NCBI GenBank assembly: GCA_030691625.1
Contig: JAUYDX010000047.1
Coordinates: forward strand, 1-40,151
Direction of reading: 5' to 3'
From: Candidatus Omnitrophota bacterium
GTDB lineage: Bacteria; Omnitrophota; Gorgyraeia; Gorgyraeales; Gorgyraeaceae
DNA length: 40,151 nt
Below are positions 24,912 through 34,400 of the stretch, in pieces (the first letter of the stretch is position 1; each line of letters starts with the position of its first letter). Below the pieces are notes generated by a model. It worked only from the letters and a program-made list of their open reading frames with translations. It did not search any database and was not told the DNA's origin. The translations under genes were made by a program, and so were the position numbers.

Positions 24912-26734
24912 AAAAAGAAAAAACCAAAAACAGCGTTATAGAAAAAAGAATCCCGCATTATATTATAATAATATTATTATTTCTAACAGGGCTCGTGGCC
25001 TATAAAGGGGCGTTTATCAAAGGCATATTCCTGTTTGATGATCAGGCCCTGATAGTAGACAATCCGTTCATAAAGGATTTTTCGCATATAAAAGACGTAT
25101 TTACCACGCACCTTTTTAAAGGAAGCGGGGTCTACAGCAATTTCTACAGGCCCATGCAGGCGTTTTCGGCAATGATAGAATATCATTTCTGGGGGCTAAA
25201 GCCGTTTGGATATCATCTTGTGAATGTTGTCATACATATGCTTACCTCAATAGCAGTATATTTCTTCGGGTATATTTTATCCAAAAGGCAGATTGTAGGC
25301 ATAACCGCGGGTTTATTATTCAGCGTCCACACGGTTTTATCAGGGCCTGTTCATTATATTTCAGCAAGGGCTGATTTGCTCATGGCCTTATTTTCTGTAA
25401 TAGCCATAAATTTTTATATGCTTTACAGGGAAACAAAAACGCGCGGGGTATTATTCTATGGTGTTTCTTTTTTAAGTTTTTTAGCCGCTATCTTAAGCAA
25501 GGAAACCGCGGTAATGGTACCATTTTTAGCCTTATTTTATTTGTACTGTTTTTCCGACAGAAGGGCTAATCTGGAAAACAGGAAGCCAAATTTATTGTGG
25601 CCTTTTTTTATTGTTATAGCCCTTTACGGATGGCTCAGATTTACCGCATTGGATTTCTCAGAAGGAAAACTCATAGAAACAACCACAGGCGTGCTCCCTA
25701 TGCACATCAGGCTTCTGACTACAAGTAAGGTCCTTATGCTATATTTACGATTACTGGTTTTGCCTGTGGGTTTGCATATGGAATGGGATATAGCGCCTGC
25801 GGTTTCGTTTTTTCAGGATGAGGTTTTTCTGTCCATAGTGGGATTATTGATAATAGCCGGGTTTATTTATTTTCTATTCAGGAATTCCAGGCTCAAATTT
25901 TTTGCCATAGGATGGTTTTTTATAACGTTAATACCATACCTCAATATATTTCCTATTAATTATTTCATGGGAGAAGGCTGGCTATACGTGCCTTGCATAG
26001 GGTTTTTCATATTAATAGGACTGTATCTTTCGGAATTAGGAAGCAGGTCTAAGTTCCTGTCCTGGGCAGTTATTTTTATATTGCTATCTTTTACGCTATT
26101 TTACGGCGCCCTTACTTGCAGGCGGGCATATGTCTGGGCAGATCCCGCGAGATTATACAAAGAGGTTTTGAAATATTCCCCTAATAATACGAAGGCCAGA
26201 ATTAACCTGGGCATGATCCTGGCGAAATCAGGGGACAGGGAAGAGGCGATTAAAAGGTACAATGAGGTGGCTAAGATTACACCGAACGATTCAGGGGCGC
26301 ATGCCAATCTCGGATCTTTATATGCCGAAAAGAAGATGAATGACAAGGCCATGGAGGAATTTAAAAAGGCTGTTGAGCTGAATCCAAAGGATTATGTGGC
26401 CCACAATAATATAGGTATTTTATACAAGATGAAAGGCGATATTAAAAAGGCAATGGAAGAATACACAAAGGCGCTGGAACTTAATCCGAGTTATCCTCTG
26501 ACATATAATAATATAGGCAATATATATCTGGACTCAAGACAATATGAAGCAGCCATAAGGTTTTATAACAAGGCTATAAGTATAGATCCGAATAAGGCGG
26601 CTTTTTACTCCAATTTAGGCAAGGCGTATAAAGCCAAAAGGATGCCTGAAAAGGCCAGAGAGGCGTTTGGAAAGGCGTTACAGCTGGAACCGGGACATAA
26701 GGAAGCTGTCAGCGAACTTAAAACTATCAGATGA
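24908..26734 (+). CDS. TMTC-like multi-TM (GT-C-like) protein with C-terminal TPR repeats
   Basis: Multi-TM N-terminus with LIVDNPFIKDF, YRPMQAFSAMIEYHFWG.KPFGYHLVNVVIH, HYISARADLLMALF; C-terminal TPRs (AHNNIGILYKMKGDIKKAMEEYTKALELNPSYPLTYNNIGNIY). Confidence 0.82.
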   Translation: MKKEKTKNSVIEKRIPHYIIIILLFLTGLVAYKGAFIKGIFLFDDQALIVDNPFIKDFSHIKDVFTTHLFKGSGVYSNFYRPMQAFSAMIEYHFWGLKPFGYHLVNVVIHMLTSIAVYFFGYILSKRQIVGITAGLLFSVHTVLSGPVHYISARADLLMALFSVIAINFYMLYRETKTRGVLFYGVSFLSFLAAILSKETAVMVPFLALFYLYCFSDRRANLENRKPNLLWPFFIVIALYGWLRFTALDFSEGKLIETTTGVLPMHIRLLTTSKVLMLYLRLLVLPVGLHMEWDIAPAVSFFQDEVFLSIVGLLIIAGFIYFLFRNSRLKFFAIGWFFITLIPYLNIFPINYFMGEGWLYVPCIGFFILIGLYLSELGSRSKFLSWAVIFILLSFTLFYGALTCRRAYVWADPARLYKEVLKYSPNNTKARINLGMILAKSGDREEAIKRYNEVAKITPNDSGAHANLGSLYAEKKMNDKAMEEFKKAVELNPKDYVAHNNIGILYKMKGDIKKAMEEYTKALELNPSYPLTYNNIGNIYLDSRQYEAAIRFYNKAISIDPNKAAFYSNLGKAYKAKRMPEKAREAFGKALQLEPGHKEAVSELKTIR

Positions 26735-27662
26735 TTTTTCTGCGTTCTTTTACGTAGTTACTGCCAGGAAGGCTTTTCGCGTACTCTTTTAATTCCGCTC
26801 CTATCTCTCCTACCTCTCCCACGTGGTTTATCTTTCTCTTTTCATTGGTGACCACGCCTATGGATATTGATAATAACGGAATTTTCCTGGTCTTTTTTTT
26901 CCTGTCCTGGCCTATGATGTATCCTTTTTCCAGGTCTTCCCTGTTGTACAGCCCCGGGACCATGGAGTTGAAGTCAGCTATGATTTTTTTGCACAGATCG
27001 TCCGTTTTATCAGGGATAGTCACTACCACGAAATCGTCCCCTCCTATATGCCCTATGAAATCCTGGGGCGTGCCTTTTTCCTGCACGGAGTTTATCAATA
27101 TCCTGGCGGTATTTTTTATTACCTCATCGCCTTTTTCAAAACCGTATTTATCATTGAAGGCCTTAAATTTATCAAGGTCGGCGTAGCACACGGCGAAAGG
27201 CGTGTTTTTATCTATGCGGTTCCGTATCTCGTTTATTATAGAGACGTTTCCAGGGAGCCTTGTCAATGGGTTCGCGTCCAGATCCCTGGCGGATCTTCTC
27301 AAAACCATTTTTACCCTTGCCACCAGTTCCTGCGGTTCAAAGGGTTTGACCACATAATCGTCAGCGCCAGCGTTTATACCGTGTATCTTGTCTGTGATTT
27401 CGCCTTTGCCGGTGAGCATTATAATAGGCATGTGTTGTATGAGTATATCCTGTTTTAATGTTTTGCACACCTCGTCCCCGCACATCCGGGGCATCTTAAA
27501 ATCCGTGATAAGGAGGTCCGGGGATGATTTTTTTACCATCTCCAGGGCTTCCTGGCCGTCGTGCGCCTCTATCACCTGGTAGCCTTCCGCCTCAAGCGTT
27601 ATCCTTAAGACGTCTAATATATCCAGGTCGTCGTCTACGATGAGTATCTTTTCTTTTAACAT
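26727..27662 (-). CDS. Response regulator with GGDEF-family domain (GGDDF motif)
   Basis: ILIVDDDLDILDVLRITL...DLLITDFKMPRMCGDEV...YVVKPFEPQELVARV; DLDKFKAFNDKYGFEKGDEVI...FIGHIGGDDFVVV. Confidence 0.88.
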   Translation of the reverse strand: MLKEKILIVDDDLDILDVLRITLEAEGYQVIEAHDGQEALEMVKKSSPDLLITDFKMPRMCGDEVCKTLKQDILIQHMPIIMLTGKGEITDKIHGINAGADDYVVKPFEPQELVARVKMVLRRSARDLDANPLTRLPGNVSIINEIRNRIDKNTPFAVCYADLDKFKAFNDKYGFEKGDEVIKNTARILINSVQEKGTPQDFIGHIGGDDFVVVTIPDKTDDLCKKIIADFNSMVPGLYNREDLEKGYIIGQDRKKKTRKIPLLSISIGVVTNEKRKINHVGEVGEIGAELKEYAKSLPGSNYVKERRKII

Positions 27663-27677
27663 TTGCGCTTACTCCTT

Positions 27678-27725
27678 GGTTCTCGACTGGGCTCACATGA
27701 ATAGCCACAATGTCCGCTCGAACGA
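27678..27725 (-). repeat. Hairpin repeat element, copy A
   Basis: Minus strand: TTCGAGCGGACATTGTGGCTATTCATGTGAGCCCAGTCGAGAACC; shares conserved arms with copy B at 30599-30645. Confidence 0.65.
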
Positions 27726-27727
27726 TA

Positions 27728-29197
27728 TTAATATTTTGGTATCGTGAATGTAAACCTGGTTCCTTTGCCCAGCCTGGTGTCGAACCAGATCTTGCCTTTA
27801 TGGGCCTCCACTATTTTTTTAACAAGCGACAGGCCCAGCCCCGAACCCTTTATATTCTGGTCCATCGCATTGTCTGCCCTGAAGAATTCCTGAAAGACTT
27901 TCGGGATGTCCTGGGAAGGTATGCCTATGCCCGTGTCCTCTACGCTGAACTGTACATATCCGTCCCCGTCTTCTATGCCAACGGTTACCTTTCCGTTATC
28001 CGGGGTAAATTTAACCGCATTGCTCAGCAAGTTCACTAACACCCTTTCCATCTGGCCCTGGTCAGCCCTTATCCTGTCCGATTTTATACCCGTGTTTATT
28101 TTTAAAGAGATATTTTTTTCTTTAACCTGAGGCGCTATTATATCCACAACCGAATCCAGTATTTCTTTTATAGAAATATCTTTCATATCCATCTGGACTT
28201 TTCCTGACTCTATCCTGGCTATATCAAGAAGGTTGTTTATCAGGTGCACCAGGCTGTTAGAGTGCTTATCTATTTTTTCAAGCCTCTCCTTTTGCGCCGG
28301 CTGTACTTCTCCCAGCTTGCCTGTCATGAGTATTGAGGCATAACCCTTTATGGATGTCAGAGGGGTCCTTAGCTCGTGAGATACGGCTGATATGAAATCG
28401 GATTTCATTTTATTCAATGTTTTAAGTTCCTGATTCAGTTTTTCAAGCTCTCTTGTTCTTTCCGAGACCCTCCTCTCGAGTTCCTTGTGGGAACCGAAGA
28501 GCTCTGTGTAGAGTTTCGCGTTTTCAATGGCTGTCCCTATCTCGCCGGTGAGTATGGATAAAAGTTCCGAATCTTTTTCGCTGATTTTTTCATACGCGGA
28601 ATCATTTCCCATGATTATAAATCCGACCGGCTCCTCTCTTACTATAACAGGGGCCGTTACAAAAGATTCCATTTTCAGCATATCCAGAAGATTCCATCTC
28701 CGGTCCACGCTTTCCGCGAACCTGTCAACCAGTACCGGTTTTTCCTTTTTAAACAGAAAACCCGCGAATTTAGTCTTGTTGAGTTCCGGTTCTATTAGTT
28801 TTATCTCAGCTTCAGAATAGCCTATAGAACTTTTTATAACCATGGTTTCCGATGACCCATCCTTTAGCATGAGCAGTAATTTAGAGTATCCTAATTTTGC
28901 TAAAAAAGGCTGGTTTATCATGCTGAAAAGGGCTTCTGTATTAAAGGTGGAACTTATCTTTTTATTGAGTTCATGAAGCGCGTATAAGCTTGTTATTTTC
29001 CTGCCCAGCTCTTCTTGTATCTTATTAAGGGCCAGATCGGTTTTTATGATAATTTTCGCCTGGCTGTCCAGCTGGTCAATTATTCCTCCCAGTTTTTTAT
29101 TTGATTTTTCGAGTTCTATGCGCCTCCTGGTTTCTATATGATACAGCATAAACAAAATGCAGCTTATTAAGACAGAAATTATCATGTATGTACCCAT
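27728..29197 (-). CDS. Sensor histidine kinase with GAF-like domain
   Basis: N-terminal TM; GAF-like region; H-box AVSHELRTPLTSIKGYAS; LVNLLSNAVKFTPDNG; GSGLGLSLVKKIVEAHKG. Confidence 0.9.
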   Translation of the reverse strand: MGTYMIISVLISCILFMLYHIETRRRIELEKSNKKLGGIIDQLDSQAKIIIKTDLALNKIQEELGRKITSLYALHELNKKISSTFNTEALFSMINQPFLAKLGYSKLLLMLKDGSSETMVIKSSIGYSEAEIKLIEPELNKTKFAGFLFKKEKPVLVDRFAESVDRRWNLLDMLKMESFVTAPVIVREEPVGFIIMGNDSAYEKISEKDSELLSILTGEIGTAIENAKLYTELFGSHKELERRVSERTRELEKLNQELKTLNKMKSDFISAVSHELRTPLTSIKGYASILMTGKLGEVQPAQKERLEKIDKHSNSLVHLINNLLDIARIESGKVQMDMKDISIKEILDSVVDIIAPQVKEKNISLKINTGIKSDRIRADQGQMERVLVNLLSNAVKFTPDNGKVTVGIEDGDGYVQFSVEDTGIGIPSQDIPKVFQEFFRADNAMDQNIKGSGLGLSLVKKIVEAHKGKIWFDTRLGKGTRFTFTIPKY

Positions 29198-29199
29198 AG

Positions 29200-30390
29200 C
29201 TACTCCGAAAACAGCGTTATGGAAATACTGTGGTTATTAAAATTACACTGGCCGTGCGATTCCTTTGCGTCAGATGGCGCGTATTCCCCGAAGGTATAAC
29301 ATCCCAGTATGGGTATATTTCTGCCCAGGACTTCTTTTACCGCGTCCATTTCCTTGTAAGCGTCATCTTTTAAGACTAAAAGCCTGGCCATGTCGCTGAA
29401 TATCGCAGCAAATTTTATTTTCGCATAACTGATATCTTTTACCGCTGATGTTGCCGCCTTTTTGGCGGATTCCAGTACAGCATCCTTGTCCCCTATCATC
29501 AGGCTTATATCATCCTCTTCTTTTATGTCCCCGTTTAACAGGAGCCCGCCGGCATCATCTATAGCGATAGGCACCCTGGTAATATAATCGTCAAAATTAG
29601 CTGATCTTGTCCCAATCGGATAGGTTATGCCCAGCGCGCAGATACCATAGTTTTTAAGCTCTTCAATGGATTTCTCAAAGTATTCTTCGTACAACCTGAC
29701 AGCTATTTTTTTATCTATTTCTTTTATGGTATTGGATCTGGCTTTTGTGATTTTATGGGTTTTTCCTAAAGGCTGCCAGCCATTGGATGTCCCAATGCCT
29801 AATCTGATATCGCCTGATATGAGCGCCCCGGACACAGAATCTGATAGCGCCTCGCTATCCATATACTGATATGTTTTCCGGTCGCATGTCTTATTGCACG
29901 CGCCGCCCCCTATTATGGGAAAACCTGTACCGAGTACTTCCTGGGAACCTCTTAAGATATTAGCGCTTTGTCCGGATGCGCCGTCAGAAAACATCATATA
30001 GGCTTGTTTGAGTTTGGATTTATTAGTTAAGCCAAGGGCCTTTATGACAGTCTTATTCCCGGCTAAACCAGGGCTTTTGGAAACCTTATCCCCTATCCCG
30101 CAGGAAAACAGCATAGAATCAGAGCTTATTATAAATACAGCCACGGAATCCTTATGGGAACCGTAGCTGGAAATAGCGCCTATGCTGGAGCATCCTATAA
30201 GCTGTGTATCTCTTGTTATCGATCTTATGCCCCTTATTGTTTCCTGTTGGTCAAATATAGGAGATATAAAAGTAATTACTATGCCGGGGTCATTTTTCCC
30301 GATCTGATAATAGGCATTCAAGGCAGCTTCTTTACCCGCTGTGAAAGAATCCAGTTTAGCGCTTATGCCTGTGCCTAATAATGTAGCCAT
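29200..30390 (-). CDS. FIST N/C domain sensory protein
   Basis: SFTAGKEAALNAY...DTQLIGCSSIGAISSYGSHKDSVAVFIISSD...GFPIIGGGACNKT...AAIFSDMARLLVL...IPILGCYTFGEYAPS. Confidence 0.82.
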   Translation of the reverse strand: MATLLGTGISAKLDSFTAGKEAALNAYYQIGKNDPGIVITFISPIFDQQETIRGIRSITRDTQLIGCSSIGAISSYGSHKDSVAVFIISSDSMLFSCGIGDKVSKSPGLAGNKTVIKALGLTNKSKLKQAYMMFSDGASGQSANILRGSQEVLGTGFPIIGGGACNKTCDRKTYQYMDSEALSDSVSGALISGDIRLGIGTSNGWQPLGKTHKITKARSNTIKEIDKKIAVRLYEEYFEKSIEELKNYGICALGITYPIGTRSANFDDYITRVPIAIDDAGGLLLNGDIKEEDDISLMIGDKDAVLESAKKAATSAVKDISYAKIKFAAIFSDMARLLVLKDDAYKEMDAVKEVLGRNIPILGCYTFGEYAPSDAKESHGQCNFNNHSISITLFSE

Positions 30391-30403
30391 AGCTTTATTT
30401 TAA

Positions 30404-30432
30404 ATAATACACAATAATATCATATGTGTCAA
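30404..30432 (-). promoter_or_regulatory. Sigma70-like promoter for the FIST-HK-GGDEF operon
   Basis: Minus strand TTGACA-17 bp-TATTAT just upstream of the FIST start. Confidence 0.65.
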
Positions 30433-30438
30433 TGTTAA

Positions 30439-30481
30439 AACAACTTTACACTTGTAACAATGTTTGTAGTGTCAAGTTGTT
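30439..30481. repeat. 43-bp imperfect palindrome, copy 2
   Basis: Reverse complement AACAACTTGACACTACAAACATTGTTACAAGTGTAAAGTTGTT equals copy 1 except for one base. Confidence 0.9.
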
Positions 30482-30502
30482 TGGTTTTGTAAAAATTTGG
30501 GC

Positions 30503-30530
30503 TTGACATTTTGAAAAAAATCATTAGAAT
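30503..30530 (+). promoter_or_regulatory. Sigma70-like promoter, probably for tRNA-Glu transcript
   Basis: TTGACA-16 bp-TAGAAT. Confidence 0.6.
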
Positions 30531-30598
30531 AATATCTGCGCTTTAGAAATGAACAATAGCTCATTTACAAGAAAAACTCAATAGTGTTATACAGGCAG

Positions 30599-30645
30599 GT
30601 TTCTCGACTGGGTTTCCGAGGTAAGTCAGGATGCCCGCTCGAAGA
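30599..30645 (-). repeat. Hairpin repeat element, copy B
   Basis: Minus strand: TTCGAGCGGGCATCCTGACTTACCTCGGAAACCCAGTCGAGAAAC; same arms as copy A, divergent centre. Confidence 0.65.
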
Positions 30646-30753
30646 ATATTTTATAGTTTAGCATAGTTAGGCAATTGCAGATAAACATACGTTCTTTAAT
30701 ATAGCTAAGGGGATAGTTCATAGGCCTGGACCGATGCAGATTAGAGAACTATA

Positions 30754-30831
30754 GGCCCTATCGTCTAGCCTGGTCTAGGACATATGGTTCTCAGCCATAA
30801 GACAGGGGTTCAAATCCCCTTGGGGCTACCA
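30754..30831 (+). tRNA. tRNA-Glu (anticodon CTC)
   Basis: GGCCCTA...TGGGGCTACCA; anticodon stem TATGG/CCATA with loop TTCTCAG; GGTTCAAATCC T-arm. Confidence 0.92.
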
Positions 30832-30915
30832 AATTAACCGTATCAAAACCGTATCATAACTGTATCATTTTATCGTAACTTAATATAAACAGGCAAGTTA
30901 AGAAAGGGGGAGTAA

Positions 30916-31164
30916 ATGGGTAAAGGTTATAAGTTATTAGAAGTTAGCACTGTAGTTTTCAAGGTTTTAGCATGGGTTTCTCTGGGAATAGGCATAGTGG
31001 CCAGTATCGTCATATTTATAGGCGGAGGTACTCCAGAAGCCCCTAGATCAACGGGTTTTATAGGCATTTTATTGGGAGTGGTATATTTCTTCATGTTCCT
31101 GGTCACAGCAGAGATAATAAAGCTACTTTTAGAAATCCGTTCAAAAGTCGAGAAGGGAGCATAG
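30916..31164 (+). CDS. Small membrane protein, hypothetical
   Basis: AAGGGGGAGTAAATG; two predicted TM segments (VLAWVSLGIGIVASIVIFIGGG; GILLGVVYFFMFLVTAEII). Confidence 0.65.
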   Translation: MGKGYKLLEVSTVVFKVLAWVSLGIGIVASIVIFIGGGTPEAPRSTGFIGILLGVVYFFMFLVTAEIIKLLLEIRSKVEKGA

Positions 31165-31223
31165 TTTTTAGAAGTATTCCTCGCATATAATTTTACTTCT
31201 TTAACTTATTTAAGAAGTTACTC

Positions 31224-31252
31224 TTGACAAACACTATATTATAATATATACT
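31224..31252 (+). promoter_or_regulatory. Sigma70-like promoter for the riboswitch/giant-gene transcript
   Basis: TTGACA-17 bp-TATACT. Confidence 0.75.
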
Positions 31253-31332
31253 ATATGTGTAAGATAGAAGTATATATTTACTTTTTTTCCAGTTAAATTA
31301 ACGATATTTAAAAAGTATTTTAAATATATTAA

Positions 31333-31432
31333 ATCCTCTCCGATAATAGCAAACCATGAGTAATCATGGGGCGCAAAACCAAGGGTCCGCCACCACTTAA
31401 AGTGGTGGCGAGATAGCCGAGTTGCCAAAGAG
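31333..31432 (+). ncRNA. Cyclic di-GMP-I (GEMM-I) riboswitch aptamer
   Basis: AGCAAACCATGAGTAATCATGGGGCGCAAAACCAAGGGTCCGCCACCACTTAAAGTGGTGGCGAGATAGCCGAGTTGCC matches the GEMM-I layout: GCAAACC, P2 hairpin, GG.CGCAAA.CC, P3 hairpin, AGC.G.GTTGCC. Confidence 0.87.
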
Positions 31433-31461
31433 AGATAAAAACAAGGCAATTCGGCTTTTTT
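31415..31461 (+). terminator. Intrinsic terminator overlapping the riboswitch 3' strand
   Basis: AGCCGAGTTGCC ... GGCAATTCGGCT followed by TTTTT; the 5' arm is the aptamer 3' strand. Confidence 0.85.
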
Positions 31462-31493
31462 ATTAAATCAATTAAATCGCGGGGGCGAGGCCG

Positions 31494-34400
31494 ATGTTAG
31501 ACTGGCAGAATAAAAAATGGATTAAAGTAATAGCCTGTGTATTGGTTATTACTTTTCTTGCTTACGACATAGCCTGGGCCACAGACTTCTCCCCTATTGC
31601 TCTGCATTCAGCTATTCCCGGTACCCCCGGTATTTTCCCCAAGATAACAAGCTTTATATCCGAGAAGATCTTTAAGAAAACAGACAAGACAAAAAAACCC
31701 GAAGAAACAGAGATTTCTTTCAGAAGCCAGCTCGTCCCTTCGAAAAAATACGAAGAGAGGTCTGGCTTTTTGCGTTTAGAGGCTGTCAGGGATATGATAA
31801 AGCGCCAGATGGATGAGATGCAGCGCCGTCAGCAGATAGAGCAGGAACGCGTTAATAGATATATCATAGATTCTGATATCAATAAAGGCCTATATATAGA
31901 TGCTGTGGAAAAGGCGCAAGAGGCCCAGTCTATCAATCAGCAGATAATGAAGGCAAGGGGCGAAACCATGGGTGCTGCAGCAGCAACCAGCGAGTTTAAC
32001 TACGTGATGAATAAAGACGGCTCAAAGGTGAACTACATAGACGGCCTTCCATCCTCAATAGAAAACGAACAGATGGCGGATTCCTATGGCTACGTGAGCA
32101 TAAAGAACACAAAGAACATGAAATACAATAGCTCTCGCCTTTTAACCTCCTATGATGCCGAGGTAATAGACCCCAAAGGCAATATCACTAAGATCAACTG
32201 GTATGACGCGGTCTATAGCCCTGATTCAGTCTGGTGGGCTGACAGCACTACAAAGGCCGGTAAATACATGCTCAGTTACAAAGAGATCATCACTGATCCG
32301 CAAGGCACAGTTATCCAGCGGGAATGGTCAACCGCAAAAGAGAATTATGATTCGCTGAAAAGGCCCATGACCTACAGGGAGACGATAAAAGACGCCATAG
32401 GGAATACCATTTCTACCTCAGACTGGTCAAATGGCATATATGACGGAGACAAACTCAAAAGCTATCACCAGGTTACTAAAGACGCTTACGGAAACGTGAG
32501 TACCCTTGACTGGGAGGCTGAATATAATAATTTTGGCTATATCAAGAAGTCATCTTCAAAAGAAAAACTTGAAAAAAGAGACCATTCCACTTCTTTTACC
32601 GAAAGCGCCACCACGTATGATTATGACTCTAACGGGACATTAAATACAGCATCCGGGACCAGCGCGATTACCGGAGAGGATGAGTACGGCAATAGAAATA
32701 CAGGCACTACCACGCAGCACTATGAAACAATAAACGGACAGGTAAAACTTACCAAGAATTTGTCCATAGTGGATTACGAAAATATAGACGGTTCCACCGC
32801 TCACAGCGAAAGCGTTGTGGAATACACATATGATTCCAGAAATCTTCTGATAGGGGCAGAGGGCATTACAGGGACAACCGGCAAAAATATATTTGGGAAT
32901 GGGTATAAGACAATCACGACAGATACTTATGAGATAATCGCAAGCCAGGCGAGGCGGGTCCATTCAGTGTCTATAAGCGATGAAGAAGACCTGTTTGGTT
33001 CAAATACACATTCAGAAACAATCAATGATTACAAATATGACGCTAAAACAGGGGATCTCATATCAGCTACAGGTTACACAGATACCCTGTCTGAAGACCT
33101 GTTTGGCAACCAGTCGGTTACGCGCACAGACCACATCTATCAGATTATTAATGGCGAAGCAAGGATGATCGGGTCTGAGACAAGAGGCGACCTGGTAAAT
33201 CCAGGAAGCGAAATGGGCCAGATTATATCAGGCATACAGGATTTTTTAGAATCTTACGCCGCACTCGCCACCCCAGAGGCAAAACAGGCAAAATTACAAG
33301 AGGCTGGATTAGCAGGCCTTGGATTAAAATTAGCTGACCTTACAACAGCAGGTGCCCTTAAAATCGCAGTGTGGCTGTTCAGGGCATCTACAAACCTCAT
33401 AAACTGCGCAATAAACGCAGTCTATAATATACTTTCAAAATTAGGCATTACAGTTACAAAGAAGGAACTGATCCAGAAGGCTGTGCTGATAGATGTGCTC
33501 AGCGGCGTAATAACACCTGAAAACGCCAGCGGCGACCTGATGCTTTCCATGTATTCTATGGTCAAGGCAGCCCAGGCAAAAGGTATTACACTTTACGGCG
33601 CGAATGTGACAATAGAGCAATTGAAATCCATAGGCAAGCCTGTAATAGCGCATGTAGGCGGCGATCACTATATTGTGATAAAGTCCGTAGGCGATTCCCA
33701 GATCACTTATATCCAGGATAATGAGGAAAAGATCATGGGCCTGGCAGAATTCTTGAGCGTATGGGAAGGCAATATCGCAACCCAGGATGTGCCAAGCGGT
33801 GTCACAGCCATGAATGAAGAGGCGCTTAAAGCAATAACAGGCGCGGAGGCGCAATATCGTTTGCCAAGGCCAAAGAAACCTACAGATCCTGCAACAGGCG
33901 TTAATCCTCCTCAATGGAGCGCGCCTGAGGATTCTGTAAAGCCAAAAGACGCGAAGTCTTCCCAGTGGGAAGATGTGTCTGGATGGGAATGGCAGTGTGA
34001 ATGGAATGATTCTGAAGATCAATGGGAATGGAAATCTGTCTATGTAGAAAAGGCAAAGATCTCCTGGCAAAAAGACGGCAAAAATTATTACCAGATATTC
34101 GGCAAGAATCGCGAAAATAAATGGGAGGCCATAACTAATACTGAAGGGAAACCAACAGGGCCAGCGTATAATTCTGATTATAATAACAGCAGGCCGCCTG
34201 ATGGCAGGGCGTTTCGGCCTCCGCCTCTTGATGAAAAACGCGAAATGAAGGTGAAAATAAAAGATGGCATTTATGTGACATTCAGGTACAGCAAGTCTGT
34301 GCCTGTAATTGATATAGAAGGCAAAGTAGCCTATTTTACTTATTACCTTGTGTTTACAGACCCTGTTACGAACAATGACCAGGAGGTAGAATGGGTTGAT

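Noticed and set aside
26845-28820. Plus-strand ORFs 26845, 27048, 27388, 27710, 27906, 28527
   Set aside because: Antisense to well-supported GGDEF and histidine-kinase genes.
33441-34070. 209-aa minus-strand ORF
   Set aside because: Antisense to the giant ORF across C39-like domain 1; low-complexity, hydrophobic/Arg/Cys-rich translation typical of a shadow frame.
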